Source: Polytrichum commune
Taxonomy: Eukaryota > Streptophyta > Polytrichopsida > Polytrichales > Polytrichaceae
Reading direction: 5' to 3'
DNA length: 64,000 nucleotides
NCBI GenBank assembly: GCA_950295325.1
Contig: OX485806.1
Span: 55,363,169 to 55,427,168 of the forward strand
This document shows, piece after piece, positions 1 to 10,693 of this stretch (the stretch's first letter is position 1; every line of letters starts with the position of its first letter). The notes under the pieces were generated by a model that worked only from the letters and a program-made list of their open reading frames with translations, was not told where the DNA came from and did not search any database. Position numbers and translations under genes: made by a program.

Positions 1-686
1 ACTATTCAGAAACAGAGGCGCATTGAGAGAAAGGAGAGGTTCGCTACTAGAGATAAGGTAGTGACCCCGTACAAATTGAGGTCAACCATGGGAAGAAAAG
101 GGGATAATTCAACAAAGGCTACTCACAGTCGTTCAAAACGAAATGTTGAGTCATTTGAAAAGGCGGAGGTTGCTCCCATCGTTTTATTTCCAGTAACGGA
201 GGAAGACAACCCAGATGACAAAGGGGGCAGTGAGGTGTTGTATATCTAAAATCCTCATGATATTGTTTTCTTTAAAAACAAAATGTGAACCACTCTCACG
301 GAGAATTAGAATAGTCGAGACCCATTAGCTTTCAATTATGTTATTTTTTATATGTTGGGTGATGGAATGTAAATAGGAATTGGATTGGGCATCAGGAACA
401 GGGAATGACACAGACACAACTTCAACCTGGGGGAGCCTCGAGTGCCTCAACATCAGTTCACAGTGAGCAGCAGGTTTGTGAATATTGTGTAAAAATGGTG
501 ATTTATACTGTAAGGGTTTAGCTTAAAGTTAATTTTCAATGCTTGCAGTTTCTAAGGGCAAGTTCATAGCTAATGAGGAAATGCAAAATATACTTAACAG
601 AGCCTTGGAGAATTCTACGGCGATGCCGATGTTGTTGATCTTTGCGAAGGCAGCATGGACAATGGCGAGAATCAATTCGAGAAGAG
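1..686 (+). pseudogene. Upstream exons of the first ParB-like/methyltransferase-like gene (partial at window edge)
   Basis: Three candidate exons are seen. Exon 1 runs from before the window to about 234 and is open from base 1, ending at a GAG|gtg donor. Exon 2 is 377-473, between aaatag and cag|gtttgtg. Exon 3 is 549-686, between cttgcag and a gtaata donor. Splicing them keeps one reading frame across both joins, and the leftover base of exon 3 also fits the frame of the exon at 7312. That phase agreement is the main reason for linking them to the downstream gene. Exon 1 is basic and hydrophilic (RKE-rich, then a TEEDNPDD stretch). Exon 2 has a TGA four codons from its end where CGA would fit. 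No domain is recognised here. A separate small gene is possible. Confidence 0.4.
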
Positions 687-941
687 GTAATATGTGAAGC
701 CCTAAACCGAAAACCAAACCCATAATCTGCAGTCTTTCTTGAATGTGGTTTTTAGGGTTTAGGGTCCGAGACTAGGAAAACGAGGATTCAGGGCACCTTC
801 CTCTTCTTCTATCTTCTTCCCATAGAAGCTGTTTAGTCACGGATTGGAGACGCAGAGGAGGCTGAGGGCAGGATAATGGTCGGGTGTGCGGATTCTGTTC
901 ACTCTCAATTGGAAATGGTGAGTTGCCTCCCAAATGTGTTA
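687..941 (+). other. Intron start or alternative first exon region
   Basis: This stretch contains two copies of the plant-like word agggttta, a CT-rich tract (775-820) and an ATG at about 876. That ATG opens a 14-codon run ending exactly at a good donor (ATG|gtgagt, about 915). It may be an alternative promoter and first exon of the downstream gene, or plain intron. No other signal is seen. Confidence 0.25.
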
Positions 942-2345
942 GGGGGCGGGGTCATATGCATATTGATTTCGATTTTCAAGTTTGACTGATATATCAAACT
1001 TCCAGCCTTGAGAGGGTCCATTCGGGGCCGAGCTTAATCTGTAGGGATTTCAGTTTGAAGGTAGAATTCAAGTCAATTCAGATTCAAGGGTTTCAAGGTC
1101 ATAGGGTTAGGGGGGTCATATGCATATTGATTTTGAAGTTCAATTTTGGCCGATATATCAACTTTCCAGCCTTTAGAGAGTCCATTCGGGGCCGAGCTTA
1201 GTCTGTAGGGATTTCAGTTTGAAGGTAGAATTTAAGTCAATTCAGATTCAAGGGTTTCAAGGTCATAGGGTTAGTGGGTCATATTCATAATGATTTTAGA
1301 TTTTCAATTTTGGCTGATATATCAAACTTGCAGCCTTTAGAGAGTCCATTCGGGGCCGAGCATAGTATCTAGGGATTTTAGTTTGAAGTTAGAATTCAAG
1401 TCAATTCAGGTTCAAGGGCATTAATGTCATAAGGCTAGGGGGGGTGATATTCATATTGATTCTAGATTTTCAATTTTGGCTGATATATCAAACTTGTAGC
1501 CTTTAGAGAGTCCATTCGGGGCCGAGCATAGTATCTAGGTATTTCAGTTTGAAGTTAGAATTCAAGTCAATTCAAGTTCAAGGGCATTAAGGTCATAAGG
1601 TTAGGGAGGGGGGGTCATATTCATATTGATTTTAGATTTTCAATTTTGGCTTATATATCAAACTTCTTGCCTTTAGAGAGTCCATTCGGGGCCGAGCATA
1701 GTCTGTAGGGATTTTAGTTTGAAGTTAGAATTCAAGTCAATTCAGGTTCAAGGGCATTAAGGTCATAAGGTTAGGGGGGGTCATATTCATATTGAATTTC
1801 GAGTTTCAATTTTGGCTGATATATCAAACTTCTTGCCTTTAAAAAGTCCATTCGGGGCCGAGCCTAGTCTGTATGGATTTCAGTTTGAAGTTAGAATTCA
1901 AGTCAATTCAGGTTCAAGGGCATTAAGGTCATAAGGTTTGGGGGGGGGGTCATATTCATATTGATTTTAGATTTTCAATTTTGGTTGATATATCAAACTT
2001 CCAGCCTTTAGAGAGTCCATTCGGGGCCGAGCCTAATCTGTAGGGATTTCCATTTGAAGTTAGAATTCAAGTCAATTCAGGTTCAAGGGCATTAAGGTCA
2101 TAAGGTTAGGGAGGGGGGGTCATATTCATATTGATTTTAGATTTTCAATTTTGGCTGATATATCAAACTTCCAGCCTTTAGAGAGTCCATTCGGGGCCGA
2201 GCATAGTATCTAGGGATTTTAGTTTGAAGTTAGAATTCAAGTCAATTCAGGTTCAAGGGCATTAATGTCATAAGGCTAGGGGGGGTGATATTCATATTGA
2301 TTCTAGATTTTCAATTTTGGCTGATATATCAAACTTGCAGCCTTT
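942..2345 (+). repeat. Satellite-like tandem array, ~165-170-bp unit, left block
   Basis: About eight head-to-tail units are recognisable from the recurring phrase gagagtccattcggggccga at roughly 1010, 1180, 1340, 1510, 1675, 1845, 2010 and 2180. Each unit also carries a G-run followed by tcatattcatattgatttt and the phrase ttggctgatatatcaaac. Spacing is 160-171 bp and the G-run length varies. The array lies inside the presumed large intron of the flanking gene and resumes at 6412 after a retrotransposon fragment. Confidence 0.9.
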
Positions 2346-4510
2346 TGTGAGGCCAAACCCCCCACCCTTAAGCGTCCGTAGTCCGAGTAGTGGGTTTGGG
2401 CTCACATTCCTCCGCGGTATTGGATTTGGACTTGGATGAGTCCATAGTGCAATGTTCACCCTTCAAGTGGTCTTGGATTTAACTGGAATTTCACTTTTAA
2501 CAACTCAATGTACGATTTCAATACGTATGTGGAGAATGCACAAGTTAACTATGTTATTTTAACCTCCTTATGCTCGGGTGCTATTTTGTCTTTGTTTGCT
2601 TCTAACGTCCATCCGGCTGCTTTAGCTACACAAGCCCTTAAGGATATCCCTCTCCTAAATGGAGTCCGTGCCGTTGACTCTATACTACCACTTGAACTAT
2701 CACTTGTGTATTCCGTATCGCTACTATAAGAGGTCTCACTTGGTATCTCCATACCGTACATAAGCCTTTAAGTATTAAGAAATACTTATGTGACTTATGT
2801 CAATCTCTCCCTCGCACCTTTGGTCTTTGCTTCCTTTGTCTTGCCATCGCGAGAGTGCTCCACATTCTCCATTAAGTTGTGCACGTGGTTTATTTTTAAA
2901 GAGAGGATGCAAGTGTTAAAAAAAACACTATTCTCTATAGTCAATCTCAAATACATTTACTTGTGAAAGCCACACATAACACTAACTAGCATAATGTAAC
3001 TAACTACTTGTCTATGAGCTAATTAGGTAGGCTATCTACTAAGCTCCTTCATGAACCCATCTCTTTACTTTCTAATTATATAAACCTAGCTCCTTCATAA
3101 ACCCAGCTCCTTCATAAACCCAGCTTCTTAGCTTCTAACTAAACAAACCCAGCTCCTTCATAAACCCAGCTCCTTCATGAACCCAGCTCCTTAGCTTCTA
3201 ACTAAACAAACCCAGGTCCTTCATAAACCCAGCTCTTTACTTTCTAACTAAACAAACCCAGCTCCTTCATAAACCCAGCTCCTTCATGAACCCACAATTT
3301 TATAGTTGTAATCCCCAACTACCTCACTAATTATTCAAGCCCTTAACTAATCTTCCTACCTAATTTCCCTAATTCTACTAACAACCCCTTTCTAATCACA
3401 CAATTCTTCTCTAATCCTAAAATCCTAAAATCCTAGAGAGGAGAGGGGGAGAGAGAATTTCCTAACTTCACTAAGACTAACTAATCCACACAAGTATATT
3501 TTTGCACTCATCACAACATCAAGTGCTCAACTCTTAAACATGGAACTTGCAACCACGTGTATTCAAAATATGAACTTTAAGTACCACAAATTGGAATCAT
3601 GAATTAACTTTAAAATCCTTCACGTCAACACTAATTCTACCAAGAGGTCAAGCCCTCTTCAAGGCTAACAAGCCTTGGCTCTCAAACTAAAAACTAAGCA
3701 TACACATGTGCTCCAATATGGCTTCCCACACCCACACTTATAACTCGTGGGGTGCCTTGGAGCACAAAGGAAAGAGAGGATGAGTGAGGGAAGAATGAGG
3801 GATTATATAGTAAGCTTGAGGGGGTGAGCACCTTCAAGGCTCACGATAAGCCCTTGAGATTTCCTCCTACTTAGTAGGCGCCAATCCTATCTTCTAAGCC
3901 TTCCTCCCTCAAATGATCAACAAGGATCCTAATTCGAACATTTAACTAGCCTTGGCTTTCTACCTACCACACTTTACCAAACTTGGGATGCTTCAACCCA
4001 AACTTAGCCTCCTTCGCTTTCCGCCGCCATAACTTTCTCCCCTTACTTTCCCAAATCGTCGCTCACCACTTAATTCAAACCACGATGCTTAACTCGTGAT
4101 TTGATTGGTGCTTTGAGAATTTGCTTATCCTCCACCTTGCATTCTTCCTTGGGCCTTCCCCATTAAGTGGCAATGATGAGGTGGTCCACTTGTGCGCTCC
4201 ATGTGATCCTCCATTCATCCCAATTCGAATGCACTTGCCTCTTGAGTCACTTTGGTTGTCTCCATCCATTTGTACTAGCCTACTCACTAACTACTCAATC
4301 CAAGTTCTCCTTACCTATCCTCATTCACTCAAATCCTTCCGAAGGTAAAAACACAATAACAACTCACATCCTAGCCTCTTACAACATGGTACTTCTAAGA
4401 CTAACATTTCACTCTTTTTATATTTTTGTGAAGTAACATGCTACTTCAAAGTGCATCAACTAACGTTTCAAGGGTCTAAGACTAAATGTGGGCACCCTTT
4501 TGGGCTCACA
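2346..4510 (-). mobile_element. LTR of a Ty3/gypsy element (long form, 2.16 kb)
   Basis: On the plus strand it starts tgtgaggccaaaccccccac and ends gggcacccttttgggctcaca, the reverse complement of the LTR at 31566-32516. It is therefore in minus orientation, as expected for the 3' LTR of the minus-strand pol at 4572-6395. The right side carries a short tandem repeat at about 3060-3300 built on cccagctccttcat, which helps explain why this copy is more than twice as long as the 31.6-kb one. No clean target duplication is visible because the other end of the element is missing. The bases just outside its right end (taattggcgaccatcggggg) look like a primer-binding site rather than a polypurine tract. 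Confidence 0.8.
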
Positions 4511-4571
4511 TAATTGGCGACCATCGGGGGATGAATCCAAACATCTCTTGCTCCAAGGGTAAGTTGCCTAG

Positions 4572-6411
4572 TCAAGCTCGGTACTCCTTACATCTACTTC
4601 CCGATGTACGGGTAGGAAAGAGCTCACCATTCAACGTTTCCAATTGAATTGAATTATTAGGAAAGACCTCATAGACAAGGTAAGGTCCTAACCATACCGC
4701 ATTGAATTTCGCCGGAAATTCAAGCTTTCGTGCGTCTTGAATCATGACCATCATTCCCGGTGTTAGGGCCCTTCTCTTATGTCGTTTGTCGAAAGTAATC
4801 TTTCTCCTTCTTTGGATTGCCTCAATATGTTGAGCCGCCATTCTCCTCCCTTCGTCAAGTGCTTCCAAATCGGTTAGTCGATTTCGTAAGGATTGACTTT
4901 CGGTAAGTCTCGTACTCACGGCCACCCTAAGTGACTCGACTTCATATTCGATTGGTAGTGTCGCTTCAAGACCATAGACTAAGGAAAATGGTGTAGCACG
5001 CGTAGTTACCTTATAGGTTGTACGGTATGCCCAAAGTGCCGCCGTTAGTTTCGTATCCCAATCCCGCTTCGAGTCTATAACCGTCTTGCGTAGTATACTT
5101 ACCAAAATTCCGTTAACCCTTTCCGTTTGTCCATTGGTTTGTGGGTGGTAGGGAGTAGTCTTCCGGTGATCAATTTTAAATTTCTCTGTCATCTCTCGAA
5201 TCAAGTCATTCAAAAAGTGAGTACCCCTATCGCTTACTAGGATCTTCGGCACCCCGAACCGCGAAATTATGTTTTCGTACATAAATGTTGCCGCGTGTTC
5301 CGCCGTGTCAGTCTTCACCGCTTTGGCTTCCGCCCACTTGGTGAGGTACTCGGTTGCCACCACAATATATTTCATTCCTTTTGAAGATTGGGGATGGACC
5401 TCACCCACATAGTCGATGCCCCATTTTTCGAAAGGAATTAAGGGTAATGATACATGTAAAGGCATCTCCATTCTAAGGTCGTTTCGGGCATACCGTTGGC
5501 AAGCGTCGCATTTCCTTACATAGTCATGGGCGTCCTTAAATAGTGTAGGCCAAAAGTAGCCCGCTCTAAGTATTTTTTGCCCGGTGAGTTGACCCGAGAA
5601 GTGACCGCCGCAAGCGCTATCGTGGCAAGCGATTAAAATCGCTTCAACCTCCGTTTTTGACACGCATCGTCGTAAAATACCATCGGACCCCCTTCTAAAC
5701 AACCTATGGCCCACTACAACAAATTGCCTACTATTTACCCTCACCTTCCTTCTCTCTTCTTTTGTCCACTCTTTGGGCAACTTGTGGGTTGTTAGAAATT
5801 CCACTATGCCCACATACCACTCCGGTGTAGAAGTGACCACAAAGAGGCTATCATCTACTAACATATCATTTACCGGATTTTTTCCTATCTCCTCCGACAA
5901 CCTAGACAAGTGGTCCGCTTGTAAATGCATACGACCCGGTTTATATTCCACCGTGTAGTCGAATTCTTCTAATAACAAAACCCACCTAGCTAACCTACCA
6001 CTTAACTCCGCCTTGTTAATTAGATACTTGATAGCCATGTGGTCAACAAAAAATACAACCGGGTTGCACATGAGGTAATGCCTAAACTTTTTAACGGAAA
6101 ACACCATGGCTAGGCACTCCCTCTCCGTTGTAGAGTAGTTTCTTTCGGCGGGGGTCAATTGCTTACTCGCATAAGCTATAGGTTGATCCTTCTCTTTTTC
6201 TCCCGTTGCTTGACAAAGCGCACTCCCTATTGCCACATTACTAGCATCACAATAGACGTGAAAAAGTTTACCCCAATTGGGTGGTATCAACACCGGATAT
6301 GTGCTCAACCTATCCCGCAATTCCTCAAAGGCTTTTTGACAAGCATCCGTCCACTCGAATTTGACATCCTTTTTGAGCAAATGGGTAATGGGCACCGCTA
6401 TCTTTGAAAAA
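4572..6411 (-). pseudogene. Ty3/gypsy pol 3' part: RT connection, RNase H, integrase
   Basis: A 607-residue open frame without internal stops. In order it shows: the end of reverse transcriptase (KDVKFEWTDACQKAFEEL), RNase H-like sequence with YCDAS, TERECLAMVF and ADHLSRL, the H2C2 zinc-binding segment (H-D-S-A-C-G-G-H ... CDACQRY), and an integrase core with the three acidic residues in WGIDYVGE, VSDRGTHF and QTNGQTERVN. A basic C-terminal part follows (LGPYLVYEVFPN). gag, protease and the RT catalytic core are absent: the frame is cut at about 6400, where satellite DNA resumes. It is a close relative of the element at 31.6-42.4 kb but less damaged, so probably younger. It is an unrepaired 3' fragment, unlikely to be autonomous. 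Confidence 0.92.
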
Positions 6412-7311
6412 TTAGGAATATTGATTTTAGATTTTCAATTTTGGCTGATATATCAAACTTCCAGCCTTTAGAGAGTCCATTCGGGGCCAAGCCTAGTCTG
6501 TAGGGATTTCCATTTGAAGTTAGAATTCAAGTCAATTCAGGTTCAAGGGCATTAAGGTCATAAGGTTAGGGGGGGGGTCATATTCATAATGATTTTAGAT
6601 TTTCAATTTTGGCTTATATATCAAATTTCCAGCCTTTAGAGAGTCCATTCGGGACCGAGCCTGGTCTGTAGGGATTTCCATTTGAAGTTAGAATTCAAGT
6701 CAATTCAGGTTCAAGGGCATTAAGGTCATAAGGTTAGGGGGGGTCATATTCATATTGATTTTAGATTTTCAATTTTGGCTGATATATCAAACTTCCAGCC
6801 TTTAGAGAGTCCATTCGGGGCCGAGCCTAATCTGTAGGGATTTCCATTTGAAGTTAGAATTCAAGTCAATTCAGGTTCAAGGGCATTAAGGTCATAAGGT
6901 TAGGGAGGGGGGTCATATTCATATTGATTTTAGATTTTCAATTTTGGCTGATATATCAAACTTCCAGCCTTTAGAGAGTCCATTCGGGACCGAGCCTGGT
7001 CTGTAGGCATTTCCATTTGAAGTTAGAATTCAAGTCAATTCAGGTTCAAGGTCATTAAGGTCATAAGGTTAGGGGGGGGGGTAATATTCATTATGATTTT
7101 AGATTTTCAATTTTGGCTTATATATCAAACTTCTTGCCTTTAGAGAGTCCATTCGGGGCCGAGCATAGTCTGTAGGGATTTTAGTTTGAAGTTAGAATTC
7201 AAGTCAATTCAGGTTCAAGGGCATTAAGGTCATAAGGTTAGGGGGGGGGGTCATATGCATATTCATTTCGATTTTCAATTTTGGTTGATATATCAAACTT
7301 CCAGCCTTTAG
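6412..7311 (+). repeat. Satellite-like tandem array, right block
   Basis: The same 165-170-bp unit as at 942-2345, about five and a half copies (the gtccattcgg phrase recurs near 6475, 6640, 6805, 6975 and 7145). The last unit is cut in the phrase cctttagagagtc, where gene coding sequence begins. The two blocks were presumably one array split by the gypsy fragment, although the junctions are not a clean insertion with a target duplication. Confidence 0.9.
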
Positions 7312-8643
7312 AGAGTCTATCCTTGAAATTTGATGCAATGTTTGGGCGCATTGAAGATATTTGTTGAGTCTTTGGCCAGCTCGAACAGGATGCAGCTTGT
7401 CCACGCGATTCGCCTGTTCAGCGTTCTGTTGTCGCGATTGCGGACGCAGATATGGAGGACGATGGAGGAGAGGACCAGAATAAGTCCCAAAACGACGACG
7501 AACATTTTGGAGATGACGAGGACGAGATTCAAAGCAGGCATAAAATAAACTCCGTTGCCACCATTTCCAACCTCAGATTCCAGCCAATTTCTGTTTCACG
7601 CTTCTCGATTCCACTTTCCAGGTTGGTTGTCATGCCTTTGGTGAGGCCTACCCTCCAGAGTGACCTCGATAAGCTTGAACTAGAGTTTGTTCATGGCTAT
7701 CGTGACGGGGCTGCAGTGTTCTACGTTACATTGACTGATGAACATGGAAGTATTCATTAGGTTACATCTGCGGTGAAGGAGAAGTGGGGATCCATCTGGA
7801 ATGCGCAGAATGAGGAATTCAACAAGTTTCTCCTATCGGTACCTGAACTTTCACATATGGAGAATCTAATGTTTTTTGTCTGTGATGGTAATCACAGACG
7901 CCAAGCATGGCTCAACCATATTGACCGCCTTCATAAGAATGATCATTCCTGGCATTTTAGAGTGGACTCCATTGTCCTCAACACGAAGGACAAAATTGGC
8001 TTGGTTATGCAAGTGATGCACAACATAAACAAGTAAGTGTGATTTTCAGCGTTTTTATTGTCTTTGAACATGTACATGTATTCGATACATTTTCATATAT
8101 GTATTGTTGTGTTTCAGGCACACCGAGGACTCCCATGTCAAAACGAACACCGTCCACACGCTATTCAGAGTTAGAAAATATGGACAAATGGATCTTGAGA
8201 AACTGATGGACGTGTTGTCATCAACTGACTTCATGCGTTGTAAGCGTGGTAAAAAGAAAACATGGTACACCTTACCATTGAATGTTTTCACCTCCTTCAT
8301 CTTTCAGGTTTGTGCACTTGTTCCTTTTCATTTCAAGTCATTTCAAGTTATTACTAAGCTTCAGTCATTTTGATTGAATGTATAGTTCGTTGACGTTACT
8401 GAATTCCTTTGTTTAAGGATTTTTTGTAACATGCCTGTGTATTGTTTGCAGCATGAAATAAGCATGGCTGCTGACGAAGGTGTCCGCCAGCTTATTGAGC
8501 AGTCCGATGGGGTTGTATCTTCTCCTCAAAAAGCGGCCGCGATGAAGTCCGCAGTGGAGAAACGATGTATTACATTGCGCCAGAAGATGGGAAAACTGGT
8601 TGCGGTTGCAAATCCAGACCTCACTGATGGTGGGTTTGATGAG
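7312..8643 (+). pseudogene. ParB/DGQHR-like domain exons of gene 1
   Basis: Exons 7312-8032, 8118-8307 and 8452-8643 are joined by good sites (aa|gtaagt, gtttcag, cag|gttt, tttgcag). The first has an acidic stretch (DDEHFGDDEDE), then a likely ParB/sulfiredoxin-fold region: a strand-rich segment with PLSRLVVMPLVRP, followed about 100 residues later by FFVCDGNHRRQAW, which matches the conserved DGxHR motif of ParB-type N-terminal domains. The domain call rests on motif and layout. Two in-frame stops occur: TGA 7365-7367 and TAG 7758-7760, both one C-to-T change from a sense codon. The linked upstream and downstream exons suggest a nuclear multi-exon gene, now a pseudogene. In prokaryotes this domain is often fused to DNA methylases, which agrees with the downstream exons. 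Confidence 0.65.
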
Positions 8644-8751
8644 GTTGTTTGCATTCCTTGAATCCAGTGATTTATCATGTTAGTTATTCTGAATTTGATT
8701 TCAAGATATCTACTTTGTCCATTTTTAATGAAGACGTTGGCAATTGTCTAG

Positions 8752-8960
8752 ATTGAGCGGCATTATGCCAATAATTCAATATCTCCAGAGCTCAACTTAG
8801 AAAAGCTTCAGCTAATTGCTACGTCAAGAGCATCCCCGATTTCCAAAATCAAGTGGCTTCAATACATAAACGCCTCTGCCGCAACTCGAGAGGCAAGAAG
8901 AGTTCCTGCGAAGCCCGTTACCGAAGAAAAGCTTTCAATTTTCCTAGCAAAGGCATGCTG
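8752..8960 (+). pseudogene. Gene 1 internal exon (helical linker)
   Basis: Open frame between a gtctag acceptor and a ctg|gtaggc donor, with no stops. It encodes a hydrophilic, probably helical segment (SPELNLEKLQLIATSRA ... EEKLSIFLAKACW). It follows the previous exon in the same gene direction. The phase to the next recognised exon (9542) does not fit exactly, so a small exon may be missing or a splice site has decayed. No family is recognised. Confidence 0.5.
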
Positions 8961-9541
8961 GTAGGCTGGGGTATGAATATCTTGACACTTCAGTGTTTTC
9001 CAACAAAATTTACAATGTTCTTGCTGCATTCTAACTCATGTGTTAATTTTGAAATACTACATAAATTTGTTGTATGGATCATATCAGTAGAAGTTTGAGA
9101 ACTTGGAAAATTAAGCAAACACCTTTGCCCAAAGCTTGACCTCCAATGGTTGCTTTGGATTATGATAGGCCTAGTTGGTGCCCTCTTGAACCTAAACACT
9201 AATTGCAACCTCAACACATAACCCTTGAGAAGGTATCGTGACATTCTGGAACTAACCGGACTCAGCCGAGTGCTCCTTAACATTCCGCCGCTGCAGTGTG
9301 TGTATCGGGGCCGATACGTGCAAATCCATTTTTTTTTTCCAAGTTGAATAATCTGTCTTTGCTTTGCTTATATCGGGGCCGATACGTCCTCTATTGCATA
9401 ATCAATTTGACCTCGTCCTTGACCATTAATTCGTTTCCTTGTTTTTCATTACTAATTTTTCATTTCATTTGGTAATTTTAATCCAACTCATTTATCAACT
9501 CGTTCATATCGTGTAATTTGTTTTCATTCAGATTTCCGATC
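8961..9541 (+). other. Gene 1 intron with two copies of a 14-16-bp palindrome
   Basis: No convincing exon is seen. The word gtatcggggccgatac occurs at 9302-9317, and its 14-bp core tatcggggccgata recurs at 9371-9384, about 67 bp later. Arms TATCGG and CCGATA flank a central GG. The rest is T-rich intron-like sequence running into a cattcag acceptor. Confidence 0.5.
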
Positions 9542-10566
9542 ATGCAACAAACATGTTTGAAGACATAGTTCAACAGGATCGCATCCCCATCGACATGTTT
9601 GTGTCTTCGGAGCCTCTAACTTTGGCTGCATATATTGAGGAATGCAGGATCACGCTTTGGGACCATGCATTTGTCTCCGTGTTTCGCGGTCACGACTGCT
9701 TTAAGAAAATTGATGATTTCCAGGGATACAAGGGAACGGACTTTGTTGTGAGAAGAGTCCTATTCAGGTGTTTGCTCTGTTTTCCTTTCATGCTTTGATT
9801 TGATACTTCTATTTCCCTCTTTATCAATTCCAACTTTTTCATGTTCTTATGGCCATCATTATTTTCCAGGTTCTTCAAATATGAGCTCCTCCCAAAGAAA
9901 GCGATTCTGAAAGAGGACTTGCCGGTTTTCTTGAGTACTTGGTTGGACCGGTCCAACGCTTCATGCATGTTCACAGCTGCCCAGTAGAGGACATGGACGA
10001 CTTCGCACCTTACTTCTGGCGCGTGGTATCTCGATTGTGCTACACATTACACCCCACCTTTTGAGATGGAATTTAGGAAATCACGCGAGGCTATTGGAGA
10101 GTCTGGAGAGGAGATGGAGGACTTGAAGGGCATCCAGGATGACAACGACAGGGCTAAGGCACTCAAGAGGCGGATTGAAGAGGACCGCAAAAAAACCCTC
10201 AAGGTCAAGGAGGCAGAAGAAAAGGCTCACCTGAAGGAGTTGGAGAGGCAGCAGAAAGCAACTACAAAATCGACGAAGAAAGGCAAGAAGAAGGTGACTA
10301 CTCCTGGAGAGGTAGAAATGATAAGTCATGTGCAGCCTAGTCCAACCGTGGACTCTGGTTCCCATATTCGCTCAGTTTCAGCTAGGGGTACTAAGAGGGA
10401 CACCTCATATGAGCTCCTTTCCCAGTTGCCGATTGTTGATCTCACAGAGGACACCAATTGCATGAATGATGAGTTCATTCTAAACTCTTCATTGTTTGAG
10501 GTCCTTGGCGGTGAATCGGGCAGTTTGTCACCCCTCTACGATGACCTCAAACCTTTTATGTCTAAG
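9542..10566 (+). pseudogene. Gene 1 exons: conserved middle region and charged coiled-coil linker
   Basis: Exon 9542-9767 (MFEDIVQQDRIPIDMFVSSE ... RRVLF) has clean sites. The next begins at 9870 after ttttccag with FFKYELLPK. The frame then breaks: a TAG follows FTAAQ, while an overlapping frame (FMHVHSCPVEDMDDFAPYFW) looks more protein-like, so at least one frameshift is likely between 9900 and 10060. From 10066 a long K/E-rich stretch (RRIEEDRKKTLKVKEAEEKA) predicts a coiled coil and a basic KKGKKK cluster, followed by a Ser/Thr-rich and acidic region. This linker would separate the ParB-like and methyltransferase-like parts. The function of the middle region is unknown. Confidence 0.55.
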
Positions 10567-10693
10567 ATATTTTTGTTTTTATTTGCCCATCTGATGTGGT
10601 TCTCTTTTGCAACTGCTAGTATTTAGTTGTCCAATTCTGTTTGCTTTTGAAATTGTTACGTTTCTTACATGCATTGAATTGCTCATTGAGCAG

